Below, piece by piece: positions 1-5,666 of a stretch of 5,696 bases of DNA. The DNA is from a candidate division TA06 bacterium SM23_40 (GTDB taxonomy: Bacteria; LJUI01; SM1-40). Both the position numbers and the translations under genes were made by a program. Numbering within the stretch: position 1 is the stretch's first letter; the number at the start of each line of letters is the position of its first letter. The notes under the pieces were generated by a model that saw only the letters and a list, made by a program, of their open reading frames with translations, was not told where the DNA came from and searched no databases. Location of the stretch: NCBI GenBank assembly GCA_001303705.1, contig LJUI01000180.1:1-5696 (forward strand), given 5' to 3'.

Positions 1-415
1 TCCCGCGCATCGCTTTCTCGACCGAGAAGGAGCTGTCATACCGCGGCTCGGCTAGCTCAACTCTGCGAGATGGCGAATGCGGTGGTTCGGATTCCGCTTG
101 TGCAACGGCAGTATTCTCCTGTGCTGGCGTGCCACCCTCGGCCGCGGCACCTTCCTGTGCCGGCGTGGCGCCCTCGTATGTCGATTCAGCACCCTCCTCC
201 GAGTTCGAACCGCCCTCCCCCGCGAGTATACCGCTCCCTTCCGTGGCGGTACGACCCTCCCCTCCGCCTGTGGCGCCTTCCTCCACGCGTGCGGCCCCCT
301 CCTGCACAGGTGCGCCGCCCTCATCCACGGCAGGCGTCTGGAGCGCCAGATTAAACCCCAGGTACGCCGAAGCGATTATTCCGATGCCGAGAAGTATCAG
401 ATGCCATATCTTCAT
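1..415 (-). CDS. Membrane-anchored protein with repetitive linker, probable SagB/ThcOx-family nitroreductase, 5' part only
   Basis: The 138 visible codons run off the left edge without a stop. The ATG at 415-413 follows a strong GGAGGAGG Shine-Dalgarno sequence (430-423) at about 7 nt, which fixes the start. Residues 1-27 form a single hydrophobic segment (MKIWHLILLGIGIIASAYLG...), read as an uncleaved membrane anchor or signal peptide; there is no lipobox Cys. Residues about 30-112 are a low-complexity Gly/Glu/Ala/Thr linker with degenerate EGxTPAQE repeats. From residue 118, RRVELAEPRYDSSFSVEKAM resembles the segment that opens SagB/ThcOx-type FMN nitroreductase domains (LPEP...VSxEEAL, usually followed by RRSVR). 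I therefore infer an extracytoplasmic flavin oxidoreductase, but the catalytic domain lies outside the window. Anchor and linker are seen directly; the family call rests on about 20 residues. It lies 345 bp downstream of the GH57 gene on the same strand and may have its own promoter. Confidence 0.6.
   Translation of the reverse strand, partial: MKIWHLILLGIGIIASAYLGFNLALQTPAVDEGGAPVQEGAARVEEGATGGGEGRTATEGSGILAGEGGSNSEEGAESTYEGATPAQEGAAAEGGTPAQENTAVAQAESEPPHSPSRRVELAEPRYDSSFSVEKAMRG
104..175 (-). repeat. 36-bp coding tandem repeat in the linker (two 12-aa units)
   Basis: Residues 81-92 (EGATPAQEGAAA) and 93-104 (EGGTPAQENTAV) of the partial membrane-anchored protein are adjacent 12-aa copies. 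At DNA level, 118-140 and 154-176 match closely at a 36-bp offset. More degenerate EG[AG]-led units fill residues 32-80 (for example EGGAPVQEGA and EEGATGGGEG), so the linker probably grew by slippage or unequal exchange. Its length may vary between strains. Confidence 0.75.
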
Positions 416-466
416 CGTACCGCCTCCTCCGTACTATCTTCTGAGGCTCGCCCTCCCCGAGTCGGC

Positions 467-479
467 CAGATACCTGAGC
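467..479 (-). promoter_or_regulatory. Candidate operator half-palindrome GCTCAGGTATCTG upstream of the SagB-like gene
   Basis: Read on the minus strand, 479-467 is GCTCAGGTATCTG, 52 bp upstream of the ATG at 415. It matches 12 of 13 bases of GCTCAGGTACCTG at 5563-5575 in the glgB upstream region, and has the same GCTCAG-N4-CTG form as the palindrome at 5585-5600. I see no good sigma-70 -35/-10 pair next to it. A role as a protein-binding site is inferred from the shared sequence and its upstream position. Confidence 0.3.
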
Positions 480-597
480 ACTCTCATCGCGCCGCGAAAT
501 CTGAATCCCGAAATCCGAAACACGGTCGGAGCCGGGCCGGGGCACGAGTGAACTCATCGTGTACGTCGCAGCAGGTATGTGCGCCTTCCTCCTCTAC

Positions 598-748
598 GCT
601 GCACGCATCAGTGCCCCACGCATCGGTGCAGCACCCATCAGCGCAACACACATCCGCGCCACACGCCTCACCCCGTCACGCATCAGCCCGTCACGCACCT
701 CCGCCCCGCGCCTGCCAAGCTGCACACATGTGCGCAGCACATACCTCC
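598..748. repeat. 15-bp degenerate tandem repeat array, about 10 units
   Basis: Eight consecutive 15-bp units run from 598 to 717 with no indel, for example gctgcacgcatcagt, gccccacgcatcggt, gcagcacccatcagc and ccgtcacgcatcagc. One extra base follows at 718, then two more units at 719-733 and 734-748. The plus-strand consensus is approximately GCNNCACGCATCAGC. Divergence is highest at the end nearest the GH57 gene; a further weak unit may lie at 568-582. The array starts only 13 bp after the GH57 stop codon. The period is a multiple of three, but no frame through it has a persuasive start site, so I treat it as a non-coding minisatellite. Confidence 0.8.
719..738 (-). other. Near-perfect 20-bp palindrome / RNA stem-loop downstream of the GH57 gene
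   Basis: On the minus strand 738-719 reads GCTGCGCACATGTGTGCAGC. It is self-complementary except for one position, which becomes a G-U wobble in RNA, giving a stem of about 8 bp around a CAUG loop. It begins 22 nt after the GH57 stop codon. Only two T residues follow, so it is not a typical rho-independent terminator. It could stabilise the 3' end of the mRNA, or be a by-product of the 15-bp array it sits in. Confidence 0.4.
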
Positions 749-760
749 ACAGCCCGCTCC

Positions 761-3214
761 TCAGATGGCCCGCTCCTTCAGGTGCTCGCCAAGTCGATCG
801 AACGCCTTCACCCACCTCTGTGCGTCGGGATCTCCCGCACCGGCCCGCGCACTCATCTGCCCGTACACATCCTTACCGAGGAAAAAGTACGTATTCTGGA
901 CCTTCCACAGATCGAACCCCACCGGGAGCGTGCTCAGGAGATCGAACAGAGTGTTGATCTCTTCCAGAAGAGTAACGTCCTGGGGACGCTCTTTCAGCTT
1001 CGTCATGAGGCCGAAGATCTTCGCGCTCCCCACGAACGACACAGTCGGCTTGTCCACACTCAACGACCACCGTCTCATCTCGCCCACCGTCTTCTCGAGC
1101 CCATTCCGGTCGATCCCGTCGGTCTTGAGAAGCCGTACGAGATCGCTGTTCAGGATGAACTCGACGGCAGTCGCCAGGATGCGCGGCAGCGGGATCCGGA
1201 GCCCGCCCATCGCCTGCATCACCGGGCAGTTGTCCTCGTAGATCTGGCGGTAGGAGAACTCAAGTTCCTTGAGGGTCGGCTCCATGATCTGGCCCATGAT
1301 CTCCCGCTGTTCGTCCTTGAACAGATGCCAGAGAGAGAAGTCGTGGGAGCCGAAGGATCGGTCCATCAACACAATGACCTTGGAGAGATCGCTTTTCAGA
1401 AAGGCCTCTTTGATCTGCCCCTTCGTCCGATCCCACGGCGCACCCTGCCTGGACTCCCCCGGTCCGGGCTCACCAGGTTCGTAGAGCTTCCCACCTCCCA
1501 CGAAGTTATGGTCGCCCAGATGGAGCACGCCAAACGAAATCGTCGACTCGTCGAGCGTTATCTGCGACCTGATCCTCGCCGTGCCGACCGCGATCTTCTG
1601 CCTACCCATCTCCGCCCGGTCATAATCCTCGCGCGAGGCACTGTAGCAGTAGATCCCGGAGGTCTCCGGATACTCCCTGAACAGCGAGGAGATCGCGTAG
1701 TGCGCTCCCACCCCCATCAGATCGAGGACCGCCGGCCTGACGAAGAGCTCGTACACAGCCGCGCCGTTCTTGAACTCGGGGATGTTGCTCGAGCCTTTCT
1801 CCAACATCCTCAGGAACTCCGGCTCGAAATCGATACCGGCGGTCTCCCGCGCCAGCTGGATGGCGCGTGCCGCATAGTTCAGGATCTGGACCGTCTCGAT
1901 CCCCGATATTTCATCGAAGAACCAGCCGCAGCTGGTGTACATGAACATCTGGTGCCGCTCCATCTCCAGCAGCTTCAGGACCGTCACGTTCTCGTCCGGC
2001 GACAGTTCTCGCGTGCGGTGTTCGGAGAGGAAGCGCTCGATGTTCTCCGGGGATCTGTCGAGCATCACACCGACATAGTCGTCCCTGGCCGCCCAGGGAT
2101 CCCGCACGAACTGAGACGCCTGCTTCTCGTACACCCCGACCAGGCTGTCGCGCAGCCAGTCCATGGCGGCGCGCAGCGGCACCCGCCACGCCTGATTCCA
2201 GTCCGGGTGCCCGCCGGTGTCGCATCCGCAATCGCTCTTCCACCGTTCCACCCCATGGATGCAGCTCCACGAGGAATTCTCGAAGACCTCCACCTCGTGC
2301 GTCGGCGGATGTTTCTCCAGGTACTCACCGTACACGGTGATGGCGGCGAGCTTGTCCGACTCGATCTTGTGGAGGCAGTAGGCGAGCGCCATATCACCGT
2401 TCCGGCGATGGTGGCCGTAGCTCTCGCCGTCCGTGGCGATATGAACGAGCTGGTCTTCTTTGCGGTCGGCGAACGTCCCCGCGAGACGCCGGGCGAAGTT
2501 CCCACCGCTGTCGAGGAGACCGCCGAACGCCACCTCCCTGGCAACAGGACCGTCGTAGAAGAAGAGTCTGATGGTCTTCCCGGAGGGCAGTCGGCAGAGA
2601 TAGGAAAGCTTGGGATCGATCCTCTCCTCCCTCACATCATGCCACGTCTTCTCCCCTATTTTTCGGATGCGGCGCGCCTGGCGCGGCGCGAGGATGGTGA
2701 AAGCGATCGAATGCTCGGCCATGATGTCGAGCGTCTCCAGATCGACCGCTGTCTCCGGCAACCACATCCCCTCCGGCTTCCTCCCGAACCGGCGCTCGAA
2801 GTCCCAGATCCCCCAGACGATCTGGGTACGCTTGTCTCTCGTGTTGGCGAGGGGCATGATCATATGGCTGTACGCCTGGGCCAGCGCCCCGCCGTGCTCC
2901 CCAAAGCGCTCCCGGCTCGCCCGGTCGGCATCGACGATCGCGGCGTGGACCTCCGGTTCGTGCTTCTCCATCCATGCGAGAAGCGTGGGCCCGAAATTGA
3001 AACTGATCTTAGCATAGTTGTTGACGATATCGACGATCCGCCTGTCGGAGTCGAGGATCCGGGAGGCCGAGTTCGGGGCGTAGCACTCCGCGGTCACCCG
3101 CTTGTTCCAATCGTGGTGCGGATAGGCCGAGTCCTGCAGCTCTATCTGTTCGAGCCACGGGTTCTCCCGGGGCGGCTGGTAGAAATGGCCGTGGATGCAG
3201 ATGTAGCGGTTCAT
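761..3214 (-). CDS. Glycoside hydrolase family 57 protein with C-terminal DUF3536 domain
   Basis: This complete 817-aa protein is predicted to hydrolyse or transfer alpha-glucan chains in the cytoplasm; I see no signal peptide. Residues 1-20 carry GH57 conserved region 1 (HGHFYQPP, His8 and His10). EGMWLPETAVD at 148-158 fits region 3, placing the nucleophile at Glu154. ATDGESYGHH at 260-269 fits region 4, placing the acid/base at Asp262, by analogy with 4-alpha-glucanotransferases of this family. A conserved block SSWSCIHGVERW...DCGC (314-331) is seen in this subgroup. The C-terminal half, from about residue 460 after the MFMYTSCGWFFDE segment (423-435), corresponds to DUF3536, known mainly attached to GH57 domains and of unknown function. 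The ATG at 3214 follows a full AAGGAGG (3224-3218) at a tight 3-nt spacing and opens with the usual family start, MNRYICIHGHF. The gene lies 336 bp downstream of glgB. The exact substrate of GH57-DUF3536 proteins is not established; alpha-glucan is supported by family and context. Confidence 0.93.
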   Translation of the reverse strand: MNRYICIHGHFYQPPRENPWLEQIELQDSAYPHHDWNKRVTAECYAPNSASRILDSDRRIVDIVNNYAKISFNFGPTLLAWMEKHEPEVHAAIVDADRASRERFGEHGGALAQAYSHMIMPLANTRDKRTQIVWGIWDFERRFGRKPEGMWLPETAVDLETLDIMAEHSIAFTILAPRQARRIRKIGEKTWHDVREERIDPKLSYLCRLPSGKTIRLFFYDGPVAREVAFGGLLDSGGNFARRLAGTFADRKEDQLVHIATDGESYGHHRRNGDMALAYCLHKIESDKLAAITVYGEYLEKHPPTHEVEVFENSSWSCIHGVERWKSDCGCDTGGHPDWNQAWRVPLRAAMDWLRDSLVGVYEKQASQFVRDPWAARDDYVGVMLDRSPENIERFLSEHRTRELSPDENVTVLKLLEMERHQMFMYTSCGWFFDEISGIETVQILNYAARAIQLARETAGIDFEPEFLRMLEKGSSNIPEFKNGAAVYELFVRPAVLDLMGVGAHYAISSLFREYPETSGIYCYSASREDYDRAEMGRQKIAVGTARIRSQITLDESTISFGVLHLGDHNFVGGGKLYEPGEPGPGESRQGAPWDRTKGQIKEAFLKSDLSKVIVLMDRSFGSHDFSLWHLFKDEQREIMGQIMEPTLKELEFSYRQIYEDNCPVMQAMGGLRIPLPRILATAVEFILNSDLVRLLKTDGIDRNGLEKTVGEMRRWSLSVDKPTVSFVGSAKIFGLMTKLKERPQDVTLLEEINTLFDLLSTLPVGFDLWKVQNTYFFLGKDVYGQMSARAGAGDPDAQRWVKAFDRLGEHLKERAI

Positions 3215-3357
3215 TCGCCTCCTTCCGGCACGAACCGAGCAACTCCCTGCGGCCTCACGAGGACCTCGGGGGCGAATACAACGGGATCCCGGAGGTCGCC
3301 GAGCCTCTCGGTGTCGCCCTCGATTGTCCGCTCAGGGGCGACCGTGCCGACGTGTCG
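3211..3357 (-). pseudogene. Start-less open frame of 48 codons ending in an ATGA overlap with the GH57 start; possible gene remnant
   Basis: On the minus strand a frame is open from just after an in-frame TGA (3360-3358) to a TGA at 3213-3211, which overlaps the ATG of the GH57 gene as ATGA. The peptide ends ...DPVVFAPEVLVRPQGVARFVPEGGE in its last 25 residues, reads like real protein and has GC-rich third positions. It has no ATG or TTG, and its only GTG codons lie near the end, so it cannot be an intact gene. It abuts the 17-bp array. It may be the 3' stump of a gene once translationally coupled to the GH57 gene and cut off when the array arose, or simply a chance open frame in GC-rich DNA. 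I do not recognise the family. Confidence 0.25.
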
Positions 3358-3361
3358 TCAG

Positions 3362-3540
3362 ATGGAGATCTTATTCAGACGTGGATCTTATACTGACATC
3401 GATCTCATACAGATGTGGATCTCACACCAAGGTCAATCTGATAGAGACATCGATCTCATACAGAGATTTCGTACAGATGTGGGTCTCACGCCAACGTGAA
3501 TCCGATACAGGCGTCAATCTCACACAGAGATCTCGTGCCG
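3362..3540. repeat. 17-bp degenerate tandem repeat array, about 11 units
   Basis: Ten consecutive units plus a short terminal one fill 3362-3540. The plus-strand consensus is approximately ACRTSGATCTCATACAG. Units begin at 3362, 3379, 3396, 3413, 3430, 3447, 3464, 3477, 3494, 3511 and 3528. Those starting at 3396 and 3447 are identical over 17 bp, and those at 3413 and 3477 match at 15 of 17. Two units (3464 and 3528) are shortened to 13 bp. Six GATC sites occur in the 179 bp, and the array looks clearly less GC-rich than its neighbours. The period is not a multiple of three, so it is non-coding. It starts 10 bp after the glgB stop and fills most of the 336-bp gap to the GH57 gene. Function is unknown. 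Confidence 0.88.
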
Positions 3541-3550
3541 AGTGCCGGCG

Positions 3551-5458
3551 CTACTCCTCACCTTTGAGCACGATCATCCCGAGCGGAGGAACCGTGAGCG
3601 AGAGCGAGTGATCGAACCCGTGATAGGGCAAGGGCGCGGCATGCACCCCTCCCCAATTCCCGGTCCCGCTCCCGCGGTAGCAGGCGGCATCGCTGTTCAA
3701 TATCTCTCGCCAGAACCCGCCCCGGGGCACGCCGGCGCGGTAATTCGTCCTCGGCACAGGAGTAAAGTTGCAGACCACCAGGAGCTCATCCCCGGGAGAC
3801 CTCCCCCGCCGCAGATAGCTGAGAATACTCTGCTCCCAGTCCCGACAGTCGAGCCACTGAAACCCCTCCTGTGCGAAGTCGATCTCATAGAGCGCCGGCT
3901 CGGTCCGGTACGCACGGTTCAGATCCCGTACCCAGTCCATCACCCCCTGGTGCGGTGCGTACTGGGTGAGGTGCCAGTCGAGGCTCGCCTCATGGTACCA
4001 CTCGTTCCACTGAGCCCACTCGCTCCCCATGAACAGGAGCTTCTTCCCCGGATGCGTGTACTGGTATCCGAACAGCAGGCGCAGGTTCGCCATCTTCTGC
4101 CACTCATCCCCCGGCATTTTCCCGACGAGCGACCCTTTTCCGTGGACAACCTCATCGTGGGAGAGCGGGAGCACGAAGTTCTCCCAGAAAGCGTACCACA
4201 TGCTGAAGGTGAGCTGATCGTGCTGATACTTCCGGTAGATCGGGTCTTTCGGCATCCACCCCATCTTCCACTTCAGGCCGAAGCCGAGCCCGCCCAAATA
4301 GGTGGGCCGCGACACCATGGGCCAGGCGGTCGACTCCTCGGCCACCGTAATCGCATCCGGGAAGTGGCCGTAGATCGTCTCATTCAGCCGTCTGATGAAA
4401 TCGATCGCCTCCAGGTTCTCGCGCCCTCCGAACCTGTTCGGGATCCACTCCCCCTCTTTCCGCGAATAATCGCGGTATAGCATCGAGGCCACGGCGTCCA
4501 CACGGAGCCCGTCCACATGGTAGCGGTCGAGCCAGAAGAGGGCGCTGCTGGCGAGGAAGTTGCGGACCTCGCTGCGGCCGTAGTTGAAGATGTAGCTCTC
4601 CCAGTCGGGGTGGAAACCCTCGCGCCAGTCCATGTGCTCATAGAGGTTTGTGCCATCGAAGAAGACGAGGCCGTGCTCATCGGAGGGGAAATGCGACGGA
4701 ACCCAGTCGAGTATGACGCCGATCCCCTCCTGGTGCAGCCGGTCGACGAGGTACATGAAATCCTGCGGCATCCCGTACCGGCTCGTGGGAGCGAAGTACC
4801 CTGTCGTCTGGTACCCCCACGAACCGTAGAAGGGGTGCTCCATCACGGGGAGGAACTCGACGTGGGTGAAGCCCATCTCCTTCACGTGGGCGACCAGTTC
4901 CTCCGCCAGCTCGCGATAGGTGAGGAACCGATAGCCCTCATCCGGGACCCTCCGCCAGGAACCGAGGTGCACTTCGTAGATCGACATCGGGGCGTCGAGC
5001 GCATTCGCGTCCTTCCGCCGCTCCATCCACTCCCGGTCTCCCCACTTGTATGCGAGATCCCAGACGACGGAGGCCGTCTCCGGAGGAGTCTGCCAGAGGA
5101 GTGCGAACGGATCTCCCTTGTCGACGACGTGCCCGCCGTGCTTCGAGACGATGTGGTACTTGTACACCGCTCCCTTCCGCACCCCAGGGATAAACCCTTC
5201 CCAGATGCCCGACTCGTCCCACCGCGGCGAGAGCGGGTGTGCGTCCGGACACCATTCGTTGAAGTCCCCGATCACCGACACGCGCTCAGCATTCGGCGCC
5301 CAGACGGCGAAGAGTGTGCCCGCCTTCCCTTCTACCTTCAGAGGATGGCTCCCCAGCTTATCGTACAGCTTGTAGTGGCTGCCTTCCTTGAACAGATAGA
5401 CATCGTGGTCGGTCAGGAGCGTTACTCCGTAGATCGCCTTCCTCCGCCGCTTTGCCAT
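3551..5458 (-). CDS. glgB: 1,4-alpha-glucan branching enzyme (GH13, GlgB)
   Basis: This complete 635-aa enzyme cuts alpha-1,4-glucan chains and rejoins the fragments through alpha-1,6 bonds, making branch points in glycogen in the cytoplasm. An N-terminal CBM48-like beta domain spans about residues 40-130 ([20 protein letters not shown]). The GH13 barrel follows with DWVPSHFP (251-258), the nucleophile Asp321 in [15 protein letters not shown], the acid/base Glu374 in TVAEEST, and the transition-state Asp435 in [12 protein letters not shown]. These match the Asp405/Glu458/Asp526 triad of the E. coli enzyme. A C-terminal beta domain runs from about 535 to 635. It is shorter than E. coli GlgB (728 aa) because it lacks most of the extra N-terminal module, as in many bacterial GlgB proteins. 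The ATG at 5458 follows AGGGAG (5469-5464) at 5 nt, and the basic [11 protein letters not shown] start fits. It is the first gene of the run and is followed directly by the 17-bp array. Confidence 0.97.
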   Translation of the reverse strand: MAKRRRKAIYGVTLLTDHDVYLFKEGSHYKLYDKLGSHPLKVEGKAGTLFAVWAPNAERVSVIGDFNEWCPDAHPLSPRWDESGIWEGFIPGVRKGAVYKYHIVSKHGGHVVDKGDPFALLWQTPPETASVVWDLAYKWGDREWMERRKDANALDAPMSIYEVHLGSWRRVPDEGYRFLTYRELAEELVAHVKEMGFTHVEFLPVMEHPFYGSWGYQTTGYFAPTSRYGMPQDFMYLVDRLHQEGIGVILDWVPSHFPSDEHGLVFFDGTNLYEHMDWREGFHPDWESYIFNYGRSEVRNFLASSALFWLDRYHVDGLRVDAVASMLYRDYSRKEGEWIPNRFGGRENLEAIDFIRRLNETIYGHFPDAITVAEESTAWPMVSRPTYLGGLGFGLKWKMGWMPKDPIYRKYQHDQLTFSMWYAFWENFVLPLSHDEVVHGKGSLVGKMPGDEWQKMANLRLLFGYQYTHPGKKLLFMGSEWAQWNEWYHEASLDWHLTQYAPHQGVMDWVRDLNRAYRTEPALYEIDFAQEGFQWLDCRDWEQSILSYLRRGRSPGDELLVVCNFTPVPRTNYRAGVPRGGFWREILNSDAACYRGSGTGNWGGVHAAPLPYHGFDHSLSLTVPPLGMIVLKGEE

Positions 5459-5580
5459 GGTTTCTCCCTCGGGCTCGTGCTGCGGCTCGCGCCCGGGCTA
5501 CCGGTAGAAAGCGCCTCTCCGCGGCCGTCTCAAGCAACTAGAAAACAAGGGGTTGACCGTTTGCTCAGGTACCTGCGTAA
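5459..5580 (-). other. Probable 5' leader of glgB
   Basis: If transcription starts near the promoter-like elements around 5576-5609, the glgB mRNA has a leader of about 110-120 nt. It holds perfect short palindromes CTACCGGTAG (5498-5507) and GCCCGGGC (5491-5498). A possible hairpin with 5-bp arms (5470-5474 paired with 5491-5495) ends right at the Shine-Dalgarno sequence. I see no known riboswitch architecture, and the hairpin is too weak to claim control of translation. Confidence 0.25.
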
Positions 5581-5581
5581 T
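5553..5581 (+). promoter_or_regulatory. Candidate rightward promoter facing the glgB promoter
   Basis: TTGACC (5553-5558) and CGTAAT (5576-5581) are separated by 17 bp and match the sigma-70 consensus at five and four of six positions. The spacer contains the palindrome CAGGTACCTG. It would read out of the window to the right, across the -35 box of the leftward promoter. Whether a rightward gene exists cannot be seen, since no open frame with a start is visible before 5696. Confidence 0.25.
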
Positions 5582-5609
5582 AGTGCTCAGATTCCTGAGC
5601 CTTTGTCAA
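5577..5609 (-). promoter_or_regulatory. Candidate sigma-70-type promoter for glgB
   Basis: The minus strand carries a perfect TTGACA (5609-5604) preceded by GGGGC. The -10 is poor: CACTAT at 18 bp spacing matches the consensus at only three positions, and TATTAC matches four but needs a 21-bp spacing. The palindrome at 5585-5600 fills the spacer, so a protein bound there would block or reshape polymerase binding. It is the best promoter candidate in the window for the leftward genes, but is not certain. Confidence 0.4.
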
Positions 5610-5613
5610 GCCC

Positions 5614-5666
5614 CTTATCCGCCCTGAGTGGGAAGTACCCGAGACAAGGTACCCCTCTTATCCGCC
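5614..5666. repeat. Direct repeat CTTATCCGCC, two copies 43 bp apart
   Basis: CTTATCCGCC occurs at 5614-5623 and 5657-5666, each preceded by a C-rich run and lying upstream of the glgB promoter candidate. Related GTACCC words occur between them (5636-5641 and 5650-5655). On the minus strand each copy reads GGCGGATAAG followed by G-rich DNA. They may be activator sites or the trace of a small duplication. Confidence 0.4.

Larger units (their letters stand above)
416..760. other. Intergenic region between the GH57 gene and the SagB-like gene
   Basis: This 345-bp gap contains no open frame with a convincing start and Shine-Dalgarno sequence. From the GH57 end it holds a stem-loop (738-719), the 15-bp tandem array (748-598), a short inverted repeat CACGA...TCGTG (543-561), and a run of ATTTCGG-like short direct repeats (about 495-521). 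The candidate operator follows (479-467), then the ribosome binding site of the SagB-like gene (430-423). The length and the operator-like motif suggest the SagB-like gene may be transcribed on its own, although no clear terminator separates it from the GH57 gene. Confidence 0.6.
5547..5616. promoter_or_regulatory. Interrupted inverted repeat with two nested GCTCAG-N4-CTG palindromes (operator candidate)
   Basis: The left arm (5547-5568) and right arm (5595-5616) are inverted copies sharing AAGGGG, TTGAC and GCTCAG. About 17 of 22 positions are identical when one gap is allowed in each arm. Inside lie GCTCAG-GTAC-CTGCG (5563-5577, core CAGGTACCTG perfectly symmetric) and GCTCAG-ATTC-CTGAGC (5585-5600, perfect 6-bp arms). 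Their centres are 22 bp apart, about two helical turns, as expected for two dimers on one face of DNA. The symmetry is seen directly; regulator binding is inferred. Confidence 0.5.

Noticed and set aside
351-557. A 68-codon minus-strand frame overlapping the start of the SagB-like gene
   Set aside because: It has no Shine-Dalgarno sequence before its ATG, an Arg-rich composition typical of a shadow frame, and overlaps the better-supported start at 415 by 65 bp.
543-561. Inverted repeat CACGA...TCGTG as an operator
   Set aside because: Only five bases per arm pair cleanly, and the site is not repeated elsewhere in the window.
594-815. A minus-strand 73-codon frame running through the 15-bp array
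   Set aside because: It starts with GTG inside the GH57 gene without a clear ribosome binding site, and its pentads do not match the A(D/N)Lxx pentapeptide-repeat pattern. It is kept only as a possibility in the finding on the array.
77-3499. A 1140-codon open frame on the plus strand
   Set aside because: It is codon-aligned antisense to the GH57 gene, which rarely uses TTA, CTA or TCA codons, so stops are rare. The translation lacks domain signals and runs through both repeat arrays. The real gene on the other strand has clear catalytic motifs.
3362-3540. CRISPR array
   Set aside because: Units are contiguous 17-mers without unique spacers and are too short and variable to be CRISPR repeats; no cas gene is visible.
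3362-3540. Plasmid-type iteron origin of replication
   Set aside because: The 17-bp period and GATC sites are reminiscent of iterons, but there is no initiator gene, no separate AT-rich unwinding segment, and the setting is between metabolic genes.
3528-3550. Terminator after glgB
   Set aside because: CTCG-TGC-CGAG (3532-3542) has only a 4-bp stem and no T-tract follows on the minus strand.
3542-4480. A 312-codon open frame on the plus strand
   Set aside because: It is codon-aligned antisense to glgB and has the same cause as the longer antisense frame. It has no convincing ribosome binding site or domain.
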